A stretch of DNA of 64,000 bases from positions 36,505 through 100,504 of the forward strand of contig JAKLJX010000003.1 of assembly GCA_023150945.1 (NCBI GenBank). Direction: 5' to 3'. Of this stretch, positions 46,760 through 55,746 are shown one piece after another. Each line of letters begins with the position of its first letter. Within the stretch, counting starts at the first letter, position 1. A program made the position numbers and the translations under genes. The notes beneath the pieces were generated by a model. That model was not told where the DNA came from. It searched no databases and saw nothing but the letters and a program-made list of their open reading frames with translations. The stretch comes from a bacterium. Its GTDB lineage: Bacteria > Zhuqueibacterota > Zhuqueibacteria > Zhuqueibacterales > Zhuqueibacteraceae.

Positions 46760-48721
46760 ATGAAGCAATTTTTTGTTGTCTGGTTGTTGCCGCTGGTGTT
46801 GGGAGCCGCCTGGCTCGGGTGCACGCCGTCCGCGACCAAAAAGACGGGCGAAAAGAGCGTACGCCACGAGCGTACCGTGGCCGAGGCCGATCCCCGCGCC
46901 GCCGAGCTGGTCATCCGCGGCGCGCTCGCCGAGTTGCAGGATGATTACACCGCTGCGCTCAACGCCTATCAGGAAGCGGCGGTGTATGATACCGCCTCGG
47001 CTTCCCTGATGAACGCCATCGGTGAAGCCTATCTGGCGCTCGCCAATTTGCCCACCGCCGAGCAATCCTTCAAGCGCGCGCTTCGCCTCGATCCTGCCTA
47101 CATTCCTCCCCGGGAGAATTTGGCGCATCTCTACCAACGGCAGGGCAAGGGCAGCGCGGCCGCCCGCGAATATGAAGCGATCCTGGCGATCGATCCGGAA
47201 AATGCCTCCGCCTTGTTCAATCTTGCCGCGCTCAGCATGGGGCAGCGCGATTCCCGCCGCGCCATCGAGATGCTGCAGCGGCTGGTCGATCTCGGCAAGG
47301 CCGGCCCGCGCGAATGGCTTGCGCTCGGCACGCTCTATCTCAGCGAGAAAAACTACGACGAGGCCGAGGCCGCCTTTGCTTATTTCATCAAGGATGCGCC
47401 CGGCGACGAGCAGGGCTATCTCGCCGTGTCCTCGGTGTACGCCGCCCAGCACGACACACTGCGCCTGATCGACTGGTACGAAAAGGCGCTCGCCAAGAAT
47501 GCCGAATTCGACCGCGTGCGCGACAGCCTCAAAGAAATTTTCCTCGCGCGCGGCGACCGCCGCCGTGCCATTGCGCTGATCGAGCAGCGCGCCGCGCTGG
47601 ACAGTACGGACCTGGAGGCACGCGTCGAACTGCATCAGCTCTATCTCGACAACGGCGACACCCTGGCCGCGCGCGCCAGCCTCGACCAGGTCGTGCGCTC
47701 GCTGCATCAGCGCTGGCAGCGCGATTCCAGCGACGTCCGCCTGACGCTGCAATTGAGCGAGCTTTACCGCCTGCGCAATGATTCCCTGCAGGCAGCAGCA
47801 ATGACCAACCGCGCCATCGCCGCGCTGCAGAGCAAAGTGACGGACGATTCCTCCGACATCGATGACACGGAGTTGCTCGGCCGCCTGTACCTCAGCCGCG
47901 GCGACACCGCCGGGGCGCAGGCAACCTACGAACGCTGGGTCAAGCACGCGCCCGCGGATTTTCGCGGCTACTTGCTGCTCGGCCGGTTGTCCTACAACAG
48001 CCGGCGTTGGGAACAGGCGGTCGGTTATCTCGATCAGGCGCTCAAGATCGAAAACGAGCTGCCCGAGGCCTGGATGATGCACGGTCATTCCAATCTGCTG
48101 CTGAATCGCACGGCGGAGGCGCAGCGAAGCTTCGAAAACGCAGTCGAGCTCGACCCCGGCAACCCGCTGGCGAATTTCTTTCTGGGTTTCTGCCTGAGCC
48201 AGTTGCAGCAGCATGAGCAGGCGGTGACTTATCTGCGGCGGGCGGTGGCGCGCAATCCCGCTGACGCGAGTTGGTGGGGCACTCTGGCGGCAACGTTGGA
48301 TGAGCTGGGCCGCCATGCCGAGTCGGATTCCGCCTATCAACATGCGCTCAAGCTCGCGCCCGATGACGCGACGCTGCTCAACAACTACAGCTATTCGCTC
48401 TCCGAGCGCGGCGAACGCCTCGAGGAGGCGCTGGCCATGGTGAAGCAGGCGCTGGTGAAGGAACCGCAAAACGGCGCTTTTCTCGACACCATCGGCTGGG
48501 TGTATTATCAGATGGGAAAATACGAGCTTGCTTTAGAGTACATTCAAAAGTCCATTGCGGTGCGCGACAACTCCGCGGAAGTGCTGGAGCATCTCGGCGA
48601 CGTGTATGACAAACTCGGACAGCCTGCGCGTGCGCGGGAATATTGGCAAAAGGCGCTCGAGCTGGACGGCAACCGCGCCAGCGTGAAGCAAAAGCTGGGC
48701 GCCAGCCGGGATAAGCCATGA
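46760..48721 (+). CDS. TPR-repeat lipoprotein
   Basis: This 653-aa protein has an N-terminal signal with a Cys near residue 21 (AAWLGC), a likely but not ideal lipobox. It is followed by about 14-15 tetratricopeptide repeats. Clear units include ASLMNAIGEAYLALANLPTAEQSF and DASWWGTLAATLDELGRHAESD. The TPR array should form a superhelix for protein binding in the cell envelope. Its stop overlaps the ATG of the next gene (ATGA), so both are coupled. It may help assemble outer-membrane or secretion complexes. Confidence 0.9.
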   Translation: MKQFFVVWLLPLVLGAAWLGCTPSATKKTGEKSVRHERTVAEADPRAAELVIRGALAELQDDYTAALNAYQEAAVYDTASASLMNAIGEAYLALANLPTAEQSFKRALRLDPAYIPPRENLAHLYQRQGKGSAAAREYEAILAIDPENASALFNLAALSMGQRDSRRAIEMLQRLVDLGKAGPREWLALGTLYLSEKNYDEAEAAFAYFIKDAPGDEQGYLAVSSVYAAQHDTLRLIDWYEKALAKNAEFDRVRDSLKEIFLARGDRRRAIALIEQRAALDSTDLEARVELHQLYLDNGDTLAARASLDQVVRSLHQRWQRDSSDVRLTLQLSELYRLRNDSLQAAAMTNRAIAALQSKVTDDSSDIDDTELLGRLYLSRGDTAGAQATYERWVKHAPADFRGYLLLGRLSYNSRRWEQAVGYLDQALKIENELPEAWMMHGHSNLLLNRTAEAQRSFENAVELDPGNPLANFFLGFCLSQLQQHEQAVTYLRRAVARNPADASWWGTLAATLDELGRHAESDSAYQHALKLAPDDATLLNNYSYSLSERGERLEEALAMVKQALVKEPQNGAFLDTIGWVYYQMGKYELALEYIQKSIAVRDNSAEVLEHLGDVYDKLGQPARAREYWQKALELDGNRASVKQKLGASRDKP

Positions 48722-49572
48722 GCCGGTGTCATTTCCCGGCACGCGGGCTACGCCGCGCCGGCGCCGTCCTGCTGTTGTGCGGCCTGGTGCTGCAGGGGTG
48801 CGCGGCCTTCTCCAAATCCCGCAAACTGCCTGCCGACGCCACGGCCGAAGAAGTCTATTTGCAGGTGGTGGAAAACTATCGCCGGGTCAAGTCCTTTCGC
48901 GGCACCGGCCGTTTGATCATCGACACACCCGAGCTGCAAACGCATGCGCCCGCCACTGTGCTGGTGCACAAACCGGATTCGATGTTCATCAAGCTCGAAG
49001 CGGTGTTCGGCATCGATGTCGGTTTCTTCTTTGCAGACGGCCGGCGTTTCGAAACCTATTCGCCGCTGGAAAATACCTACTTCTATGGCGACCTCAGCCA
49101 GATGCAGGCGCTGCTGTTGTTTCAAATGGAAGTCTCCTACGACGAATTGATGAGCAGCGCGGTGGGCACCATCCTGCCGCCCTTCGACAGCACCTTCACG
49201 ATGACGCCGGCGGAAGGCGCCTATCGCTTTGACGGCCGGCGTGAGCAATGGCAGGTGACATACTGGGTCGACGGCAGCCGCGGCGCCGTGACCAGGGCCG
49301 AACAGCGCGACGAAAACGGCTTGTATGCGCAGCAGACGTTCCGCAGTTTTCGCAAAGTGGGCGGCGTCTGGCTGCCGCGCCTGATTCAAATCGACAAGCC
49401 GCGGTTGCGCGAGCGCCTGACCATCTTTTATGACAATGTCACGCTCAACCGCAATCTGGCGCAGGCAGACTTCAGCATGCGCGTGCCGGCTTCGGCCAAA
49501 CGCATCAAGTTGGCCCCACCTGCCCATGATTCGAGCGGCCACGAAGCCGCCCAACCGGACAGCAGACCATGA
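48718..49572 (+). CDS. DUF4292 lipoprotein, LolB/LolA-like
   Basis: This 284-aa lipoprotein has the lipobox LVLQGC (Cys about 28). Mature text such as YRRVKSFRGTGRLIIDTP, HKPDSMFIKLEAVFGIDVGFFFADGRRF and ENTYFYG is characteristic of DUF4292, an outer-membrane protein family with a LolB-like beta-sandwich. It may carry lipoproteins or lipids between membranes. The gene overlaps both neighbours by 4 nt, so it belongs to the TPR-DUF4292-GT2 unit. Confidence 0.85.
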   Translation: MSRCHFPARGLRRAGAVLLLCGLVLQGCAAFSKSRKLPADATAEEVYLQVVENYRRVKSFRGTGRLIIDTPELQTHAPATVLVHKPDSMFIKLEAVFGIDVGFFFADGRRFETYSPLENTYFYGDLSQMQALLLFQMEVSYDELMSSAVGTILPPFDSTFTMTPAEGAYRFDGRREQWQVTYWVDGSRGAVTRAEQRDENGLYAQQTFRSFRKVGGVWLPRLIQIDKPRLRERLTIFYDNVTLNRNLAQADFSMRVPASAKRIKLAPPAHDSSGHEAAQPDSRP

Positions 49573-50726
49573 ATGATTCCCCCGATACTGGCGCGCAGCC
49601 TTCCCCGCGGCGCCGGCGCGCCTCGCGCAATCGCCGCCGCCCGCCGAAACAGAATCAGCCGGCCGCGGCAGGGAATGCCTCGGCCAATCTCCGGCAGCAA
49701 GATTCTTCCGCCGCGGCGGCCGAATACAACAGAGGCCGGCAGCCGCGCCGCCGTGATTTCTCTCGCGATCATGCCGGGCAACCCGCGCTTTCCATCGTGG
49801 TGCCATTGTACAATGAGGCACCGTCGCTTCCGGAGTTGCATGAAAGAATCGCCGCGGCCTTGCAGGAACTCAAGCTGGCGGCCGAGATGATCTTCGTGGA
49901 TGATGGCTCGACGGATGATTCGTTCGAGACGCTGCAGAATCTGCGGCGCCGGGATGCGCGTGTGCGCGTGCTGCAGTTTCGCCGCAACTATGGCAAATCC
50001 GCGGCGCTGGCGGCGGCCTTCAGCCGGGCGCGTGGCCGCTTTCTCATTACCATGGATGCCGACTTGCAGGACGATCCTGCCGAGATGAAAGCGCTGTTGG
50101 AGAAACTCGAAGCCGGTTATGATCTCATCTCCGGCTGGAAACGCCGGCGCTATGATTCCTTCATCAAACGGTTCACCTCGAAGATCTTCAATCGCGTCAC
50201 CAGCAGCCTCACCGGTTTGCGCATTCACGACATCAACTGCGGCTTGAAGGCCTATCGCCGCGAAGTCACGCAGACCATTCCGGTGTACGGCGAGCTGCAT
50301 CGCTATCTCGCGGTGCTGGCGCATCGCGAAGGCTTCCGCGTCGGTGAAATCGAGGTCAAGCACCATCCGCGCAAATACGGCAAGAGCAAGTTTGGGCCTT
50401 CACGTTTCACCAAGGGCTTTTTGGATTTGATGACGGTGTTGTTTCTCACGCGCTACACCAAACGGCCGCTGCATCTGTTCGGACTGGCCGGCATCATTTC
50501 CTTCTTGCTGGGCTTTGGCGTGACCGCCTACCTGGCGGTCGAGCGGCTGTTCTGGTCGGTCTATCTCACCAACCGGCCGCTGTTGTTTCTCGGCATTCTG
50601 TTGATGATCATCGGCGTGCAGATGTTTTCCATCGGCTTGATCGGCGAGATGATCACCGCCACCAGCGCGCCCGCGACGGCTTATTCCATCAAGGCCGAAC
50701 TGGGCTTTGCGTCAAAGCAGGAGTGA
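49569..50726 (+). CDS. Family 2 glycosyltransferase, DPM1/ArnC type with membrane tail
   Basis: This 385-aa enzyme has a disordered, arginine/proline-rich N-terminal 70 residues, then the GT2 domain: SIVVPLYNEAPSL, FVDDGSTDDS, MDADLQDDP, and two C-terminal transmembrane helices (FGLAGIISFLLGFGVTAYL, FLGILLMIIGVQMFSIGL). The DxD motif is the Asp-Ala-Asp in MDADLQ. It should transfer a sugar to a polyprenyl phosphate or to lipid. It overlaps the DUF4292 gene by 4 nt. The length of the N-terminal extension is unusual. Confidence 0.9.
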   Translation: MNDSPDTGAQPSPRRRRASRNRRRPPKQNQPAAAGNASANLRQQDSSAAAAEYNRGRQPRRRDFSRDHAGQPALSIVVPLYNEAPSLPELHERIAAALQELKLAAEMIFVDDGSTDDSFETLQNLRRRDARVRVLQFRRNYGKSAALAAAFSRARGRFLITMDADLQDDPAEMKALLEKLEAGYDLISGWKRRRYDSFIKRFTSKIFNRVTSSLTGLRIHDINCGLKAYRREVTQTIPVYGELHRYLAVLAHREGFRVGEIEVKHHPRKYGKSKFGPSRFTKGFLDLMTVLFLTRYTKRPLHLFGLAGIISFLLGFGVTAYLAVERLFWSVYLTNRPLLFLGILLMIIGVQMFSIGLIGEMITATSAPATAYSIKAELGFASKQE

Positions 50727-50741
50727 AGCGCCGGCGGTGCC

Positions 50742-51725
50742 ATGCCCCCGCCGGCCGGCCTTCCGAATGACCCGCGATCCATGCTTCCACCCGTTACGAC
50801 TGCCCCGCACCACTCCGAACCGGAGTCTTCCAAACCCCTGGTCTGGATTCTCATCGTTAATTGGAACGGCAAGGCCGACACGCTCAACTGCCTGGCCTCG
50901 TTGCGCAAGATCAACTATCATCCACATCAAGTGCTGGTGATCGACAACGCTTCGACCGACGGCAGCGTGGAGGCCATCCGGCGGGCCTTCCCCGAGGCGC
51001 GGATTCTGGTGAATGCACGCAACGAGCGCTTTGCCCGCGCCAACAATCAAGGCATGCAGATGGCGCTGGCAGCGGGCGCGGAATTCGTGCTGCTGCTTAA
51101 CAACGACACCGAAGTCGCGCCGGATTTCCTTGATCATCTCGTGCTGGCGGCGCTGTTTCGCCGGGAGGTCGGCATGGTCGGCCCCAAGATTTATTATCAT
51201 CAGCAGCCGCAGCTCATTTGGTTTGCCGGCGGCAAGATCAATTGGTGGAGCGGCCGCATCTCTCATCTCGGCTTGCGCCAGATCGATCACGCCTCGCTGG
51301 CAACCGCGCAGCCGATGGACTATCTCACCGGCTGTGCCCTGCTGGTGCGCCGCGCCTGTCTGGAAAAGATCGGCCTGCTCGATGAGTCCTATCACATGTA
51401 TGCCGAAGACGCGGATTGGTGCCAACGCGCGCGGCAGGCCGGCTTCCTTTGCCTGTTTCAACCGCAGGCCAAGGTCTGGCACAAGATCAGCGCCAGCGCC
51501 GGCGCGAGTTACAAAGCCTACCACAAGGTGCTCGGCAACTTCCGGTTCTACTGGAAATACGCCCGTTGGTATCACTGGCTGACGATTCCATTCGGCGTGA
51601 GCTACGGCGCGGCGCGTGAAATCGTCCGGATGGCCTTCACCCAACCCCGCCAAGCCGGCGAGTTGGCCCGTGCCCTGGCGCGAGGCTTCCGCGATTTGCT
51701 CCTGCGGCGGCAATTACCCAACTAA
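50742..51725 (+). CDS. Family 2 glycosyltransferase, rhamnosyltransferase-like
   Basis: This 327-aa enzyme has the GT2 GT-A fold: LIVNWNGKADTL, VIDNASTDGS, LLNNDTEVAPDF (the DxD-like NNDT) and YAEDADWCQRARQAG. This group (WcaA/rhamnosyltransferase-like) builds surface polysaccharide. The first 13 residues before the second Met (MLPPVTT, 50781) may not be translated. It is 15 nt after the previous GT2 gene and probably co-transcribed. The acceptor is unknown. Confidence 0.9.
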   Translation: MPPPAGLPNDPRSMLPPVTTAPHHSEPESSKPLVWILIVNWNGKADTLNCLASLRKINYHPHQVLVIDNASTDGSVEAIRRAFPEARILVNARNERFARANNQGMQMALAAGAEFVLLLNNDTEVAPDFLDHLVLAALFRREVGMVGPKIYYHQQPQLIWFAGGKINWWSGRISHLGLRQIDHASLATAQPMDYLTGCALLVRRACLEKIGLLDESYHMYAEDADWCQRARQAGFLCLFQPQAKVWHKISASAGASYKAYHKVLGNFRFYWKYARWYHWLTIPFGVSYGAAREIVRMAFTQPRQAGELARALARGFRDLLLRRQLPN

Positions 51726-51821
51726 AACTTTTTCCATTTCACATTCGTCCTATCCGGTGGACCAAACAAGCGCTTGTCCGCTGCGGGCGGGAGCGCCTCA
51801 CGCAGCAAAACGGCGGTTCTT

Positions 51822-52430
51822 ATGACAGATGCGGACCTGATTGGCAAATTCGTCAAAGGTGACGTCAATGCATTCAACACCCTGGTGTGGCGTTGGCAGA
51901 AGACGATCTATAATTTCGTGCTCCGGTATGTCGGCAACCGCGAAGAAGCGCATGACCTGACCCAGCAAGTCTTCATGCGTGTCTATCGCAGCCTGCCCCG
52001 GCTCAACAAGCCCGCGAGCTTCTCGACCTGGATTCATCAGATCGCGGCTAATCTCTGCCGGGATTGGATCAAGCAGCGCCGCCGCCGGCCGGCGGTGTCG
52101 CTCGAAAATTTGCAGGAAACCGGTTCCGCTGACCTGCACAAGAATCCGGCGCTCACGCTGTTTCCGGAAGCCAGCCAGCATCCCGACCGGATCGTGAGCC
52201 GCAATGAACTGCGCGAGCTAATCGAGAAAGCTCTGCAGGAGATTCCGGAAGAGCAGCGTGTCGTTGTGATCATGAAAGAATACCAGGGCCTGAAATTCAC
52301 CGAAATCGCCGAAGCCCTGGGCGCGCCGGTGAACACCGTCAAATCGCGGCTGTATTACGGACTGTCAGCCTTGCGAAAAATCCTAACTCGTTGGCAACTT
52401 GATGACGAGGTGCTGCAATATGAAATGTGA
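51822..52430 (+). CDS. ECF-family RNA polymerase sigma factor
   Basis: This 202-aa sigma-70-family protein has region 2 (EEAHDLTQQVFMRVYRSL) and region 4 (FTEIAEALGAPVNTVKSRL, a helix-turn-helix), without region 1.1 or 3. ECF factors direct RNA polymerase to envelope- or stress-response promoters. The ATG at 51822 (MTDADLIGKF) is the normal start. The anti-sigma gene starts inside its last codons (52420). Their joint operation suggests control of the secreted protein downstream. Confidence 0.93.
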   Translation: MTDADLIGKFVKGDVNAFNTLVWRWQKTIYNFVLRYVGNREEAHDLTQQVFMRVYRSLPRLNKPASFSTWIHQIAANLCRDWIKQRRRRPAVSLENLQETGSADLHKNPALTLFPEASQHPDRIVSRNELRELIEKALQEIPEEQRVVVIMKEYQGLKFTEIAEALGAPVNTVKSRLYYGLSALRKILTRWQLDDEVLQYEM

Positions 52431-53100
52431 TGATACCAAACTTGCGATGATGGACCTGCTCCACGACGAAATCGACGTCGAAACCGGGCGGCTGCTCCGC
52501 ACGCATCTTGCTCACTGCGAGCCCTGCCGCCGGGAATACGAGGAGCTGAACCGCGCCAGCTTGGCCTTGCACGCCTGGCCGGAGGAGGCGCCGCCGGCCG
52601 ACCTGGTCTTCGTCCAGCCGCGCACCAATTGGCTGGCCAGCCTCAAGAATCTCATTCTGCCGGAAGGCGCGCCGCTGGGCGCACGGCTGGCAGTGGGCCT
52701 CACCGGCGCAATTGCCGCCGCACTGGTAACCAGCGCGCTGTTCAATCTCGAAGTCAATTATCGCGGCGGTGAATTCACGTTGCGCAGCAGTCTGGCGCCG
52801 CGCGCCAAGGTGGAATTGACGGAGCAATTCAAGACGGAAGTGGCCGAGCAGTTGCGCCAGGAAAACCGTGAGCTGGTTGCCCAACTGGTGCAGGCGCGCT
52901 ATCAGGAACAGCAGGCTGAAATCGATCGCACGCTGGTGAATCTGGCCACGGAAATCAACCGCCAGCGCCAGCAGGATATTTTGCTGCTGGGCCGCGGCCT
53001 CGAAAAGGTCGAACAAAACACCGCCAACCGCTTGCGGCAAACCGACCGCATGTTGGATCAACTGCTGCTGCGCGTCGGCAATCCCTCGCCGCATCCCTGA
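52420..53100 (+). CDS. Zinc-finger anti-sigma factor (zf-HC2) with single membrane helix
   Basis: This 226-aa protein has the zinc motif HLAHCEPC (Hx3Cx2C) near residue 35, which binds the sigma factor, one transmembrane helix at about 87-105 (ARLAVGLTGAIAAALVTSAL) and a long periplasmic, charged coiled coil (VEQNTANRLRQTDRMLDQLL). Release of the sigma factor normally follows cleavage of the membrane part. The gene overlaps the sigma gene by 11 nt (ATG 52420), the classical coupling. Confidence 0.9.
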   Translation: MKCDDTKLAMMDLLHDEIDVETGRLLRTHLAHCEPCRREYEELNRASLALHAWPEEAPPADLVFVQPRTNWLASLKNLILPEGAPLGARLAVGLTGAIAAALVTSALFNLEVNYRGGEFTLRSSLAPRAKVELTEQFKTEVAEQLRQENRELVAQLVQARYQEQQAEIDRTLVNLATEINRQRQQDILLLGRGLEKVEQNTANRLRQTDRMLDQLLLRVGNPSPHP

Positions 53101-53244
53101 GCCGCAACTCGTTTGGCCGGAGGCGGCGGACTGCCGGAGATTGCCGCATGTAACGGCTGATTATTCCGCAAGAACAGACCGGCATGAGGTCGAATCGCGC
53201 CTGATTGTTTCCAGCAAACGACATTCAATTCTGGCAAGATCGCA

Positions 53245-54426
53245 ATGCTTATGAGAGGGAAAGGACTGCTTTCACTACTGATTCCAGCCGTGCTGGCGCT
53301 ACGTCCGGAGGGCGCATTGCAGGCGCAGACTGCGGCGGCCATGCCGGCGCGCTTGCAGCGCGATTTGGAAATTCTGGAATTGGTGCTCGACCGGTTGCTG
53401 GACGTGCAATCGGCGCGCACGCTGCATTGGCGCGAGCCTGCCACGCGGGCCACCTACCTGCCCGGCTTCGGCGTGCTGTTCAAAGTCCCGGCGCCCCCCA
53501 GCAGTTTTGCTTTCTTCGAATTGGAAAACGAGCAGAGCTCCGGCGTTGCGCGCGGCAGGGAGTATTATGCTTCGGAGGCCGGTACCCCAATGAAGAACGA
53601 CCGTGCCGCGATCACTGCCACCGGCGAAGATGCCCTGATTGATTTCTTCACCGATTGGGCTGATGCACTCAATCAGTTGGGCGAGCAGGAACAGATAGCG
53701 GTTTACCGGGAAGGAGGACCGGCGTGGTCCGCATTGTTCAGCCTTGGTGGAGGGCCGGTTCGCCAATTCGAGAGTCAGCCCGAGGAACTGCTCGCGCGGG
53801 TCCGCAAGCCGGATCTCGAGGCGCTGCGTGCCGGCGCGTTGAGCCGTGCACAATTTCGCAGCCGCATCCTGCAGCAGCGTCTACGCGACCCTGAGCCGGC
53901 GCTCGCCACCATTGCCGCGGCGATTGATCGAACGCTCGCCAACCGACCGGGCGAGGCGCGCAGCGTTTATTTGGAGAACTATGGCGTGGTGGTTTTCGCG
54001 AATGCCCACCTGGGGCGAAGCTTTGACGATGATTTTTGGCAGGATTTTGGACCGCCCGCGGAAGAACCGCCCGCGGCTTTCGAAGAGTTCAAAACCGCGG
54101 CGCAAGTGATGGCCGAGCTGAAACGCCGCATGGAACGCCACGCGCAAAGGATGCAAGGGCTGGTCGCCGAGCGCCGGCAAAGCTGGCTGGCAGAATATTC
54201 CCGGCTGCGCGCGCGGCTGGCAGAGACGCTGGCCGATCAGAGCAGCGCTTTGCCCCAACTCAAGCCGCAAGAATGGCTGGTCATTGCCGCTGACTTGCCC
54301 GATGCGCCACCCGATGCTCCCAACCAGTTGATCTGCCGGCTGCGCAAGCAGGACGCCGATGATTTCGCCGTGCGAAAGATCTCGCGCGAGCAATTGCTGA
54401 AGAAAATCGCCTACTCCGAAAACTGA
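53245..54426 (+). CDS. Secreted hypothetical protein of the sigma-factor unit
   Basis: This 393-aa protein has a signal peptide (residues 1-28, ending in GALQAQ). It is mostly helical with coiled-coil-prone parts (ELKRRMERHAQRMQGLVAERRQ). No known domain is recognised. The start is ATG 53245 or 53251, with weak ribosome sites. It lies 144 nt after the anti-sigma gene on the same strand, so it may be a target or a partner of that signalling pair. This inference rests on position only. Confidence 0.6.
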   Translation: MLMRGKGLLSLLIPAVLALRPEGALQAQTAAAMPARLQRDLEILELVLDRLLDVQSARTLHWREPATRATYLPGFGVLFKVPAPPSSFAFFELENEQSSGVARGREYYASEAGTPMKNDRAAITATGEDALIDFFTDWADALNQLGEQEQIAVYREGGPAWSALFSLGGGPVRQFESQPEELLARVRKPDLEALRAGALSRAQFRSRILQQRLRDPEPALATIAAAIDRTLANRPGEARSVYLENYGVVVFANAHLGRSFDDDFWQDFGPPAEEPPAAFEEFKTAAQVMAELKRRMERHAQRMQGLVAERRQSWLAEYSRLRARLAETLADQSSALPQLKPQEWLVIAADLPDAPPDAPNQLICRLRKQDADDFAVRKISREQLLKKIAYSEN

Positions 54427-54463
54427 CGCCCCGCACGGCTTGCTTTTCAAATCCGGCGCTGTG

Positions 54464-54835
54464 CTAGTAGGTCGCCAGACTCCAGCGCAGCCGCACCGGC
54501 TTCTGGATGACCACTTCGGCAATCCCCACCATTGCTGCCTCGCCATCGATTTCAAGCTTCCAAAACTGGCGCTGGCGCGATTCGGCTCTAAAGCCGGCGA
54601 TGCCTGTGACAAACCGGCGGGAGAAGCTGGCGTATTCCATTTTGAATATCCGGTCCATCAGATCGCGGCCATTGGTGCCGGCGGGAACTTGCAGCCGCGC
54701 CTCCAAATGATTGGCGGAGTCGGCGACAATTTCCACCACCAACGCCACGCGAGTGCCGGTTTGTGCGCCGGTCGCATGACTGCTCAGCAGCAGCAACCCC
54801 AGTCCCAGCCACACGCAACCTGCGAGTTTTCTCAT
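54464..54835 (-). CDS. Secreted DUF4430-like protein
   Basis: This 123-aa protein has a signal peptide (about 1-24, HATGAQ) and GGAG 6 nt before the ATG at 54835. The body reads GTNGRDLMDRIFKMEYASFSRRFVTGIAG and RQFWKLEIDGEAAMVGIAE, a small domain that resembles DUF4430, a fold related to the cobalamin-binding domain of intrinsic factor. It may bind a small ligand in the periplasm. It faces away from bioY, and its upstream stretch holds the bioY promoter. Certainty about the family is moderate. Confidence 0.6.
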   Translation of the reverse strand: MRKLAGCVWLGLGLLLLSSHATGAQTGTRVALVVEIVADSANHLEARLQVPAGTNGRDLMDRIFKMEYASFSRRFVTGIAGFRAESRQRQFWKLEIDGEAAMVGIAEVVIQKPVRLRWSLATY

Positions 54836-54902
54836 CTGCTCTCCTTTTCTTTGTTTGAATGCGAAGCGCCAAGATAGCCGAACCCGCCGCCAGTTGCAAC
54901 CT

Positions 54903-54931
54903 TTGACTTTGCGCAGCCGCGGTTGTATATT
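54903..54931 (+). promoter_or_regulatory. bioY promoter (TTGACT-N17-TATATT)
   Basis: TTGACT (54903-54908) and TATATT (54926-54931) are 17 nt apart. The leader to the bioY ATG at 55130 would be about 190 nt and contains a copy of the dispersed repeat family (54963-55070). Confidence 0.75.
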
Positions 54932-54962
54932 GCCGCCGGCTTCTCATCGGCAAAACAGATTC

Positions 54963-55070
54963 GTGTCTGTCCGAAAACGTTCCAACCTCGGCTGTGCCGA
55001 GGTTTCCAAAACGCCGGGCGTCGTGAAAACGCCTGGGATTTTGATGCAACGGCCAGGCCGATGCAGGAGC
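54963..55070. repeat. Dispersed non-coding repeat (GTGTCTGTC...ATGCAACGGCC), copy A
   Basis: GTGTCTGTC, GTTCCAACCTCGGCTGTGCC, TTTCCAAAACGCC and TTGATGCAACGGCC occur in the same order at 57026-57135 with about 75-80% identity by eye. It contains internal dyads such as CCTCGGC/GCCGAGG. It lies inside the bioY leader. Confidence 0.75.
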
Positions 55071-55129
55071 ACTTTGTTCAAAAGACGACGATTTCGGATG
55101 GGCACCAGACTATCGCACACGAGGCATGG

Positions 55130-55735
55130 ATGCCCCCGACCCTGGCGGCCGGCAGCCGGCGCGCGAAATTGCGCGCGATGATTCTGACCAGCTTGTTCAC
55201 TGCGCTCACTGTGTTCGGCGCCTTCGTCCGCATTCCGCTGCCGCTGGTGCCGTTGAGCTTGCAGGATTTCTTCGTCTTGCTTTCCGGCAGCATTCTTGGA
55301 CCGTTTTTCGGCAGCCTCAGCCAATTGCTTTATCTCGGCCTGGGCCTCGCCGGCCTGCCGGTGTTCACGCAGGGTGGCGGCCCAGCCTACGTGCTGCAAC
55401 CGACGTTTGGCTATCTGCTCGGCTTCCCAATTGCCAGTTTCATCACCGGCGTCTTGGTTCACGGCCGGTCTTGGCGCGGACTGCAGCTCCCACCGTTGCC
55501 CACCGCGCGTTTGATACTGGCTTATGCCGCCGGCCTGGCAGCGATTTTCACTTTCGGTGTCGTTTACCTGTGGTTGCATGCCAATTTCGTTTTGGGGAGC
55601 AGCCTCACTTTCCAGCAGGCGCTGTGGGCCGGCTGTCTGGTTTTTTTGCCGGGTAGCGTCATCAAGCTCATCGTGCTCGCCATGCTCTATCGGGTGTTGC
55701 AGGCGCGTCTGGCAATTGCCACACCTCATCACTGA
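55130..55735 (+). CDS. bioY: Biotin ECF transporter S component
   Basis: This 201-aa membrane protein has six helices and the family text: FVRIPLPLVPLSLQDFFVLL, GLAGLPVF, GGGPAYVLQPTFGYLLGF and ALWAGCLVFLPGSVIKL. BioY binds biotin in the membrane and works with an energy-coupling module (EcfAT), or alone in some bacteria. The ATG at 55130 is preceded by GAGG; the frame extends left across a repeat element, so an earlier start is unlikely. The kinase gene follows 12 nt later. Confidence 0.92.
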   Translation: MPPTLAAGSRRAKLRAMILTSLFTALTVFGAFVRIPLPLVPLSLQDFFVLLSGSILGPFFGSLSQLLYLGLGLAGLPVFTQGGGPAYVLQPTFGYLLGFPIASFITGVLVHGRSWRGLQLPPLPTARLILAYAAGLAAIFTFGVVYLWLHANFVLGSSLTFQQALWAGCLVFLPGSVIKLIVLAMLYRVLQARLAIATPHH

Positions 55736-55746
55736 GGAGTCCTCTT

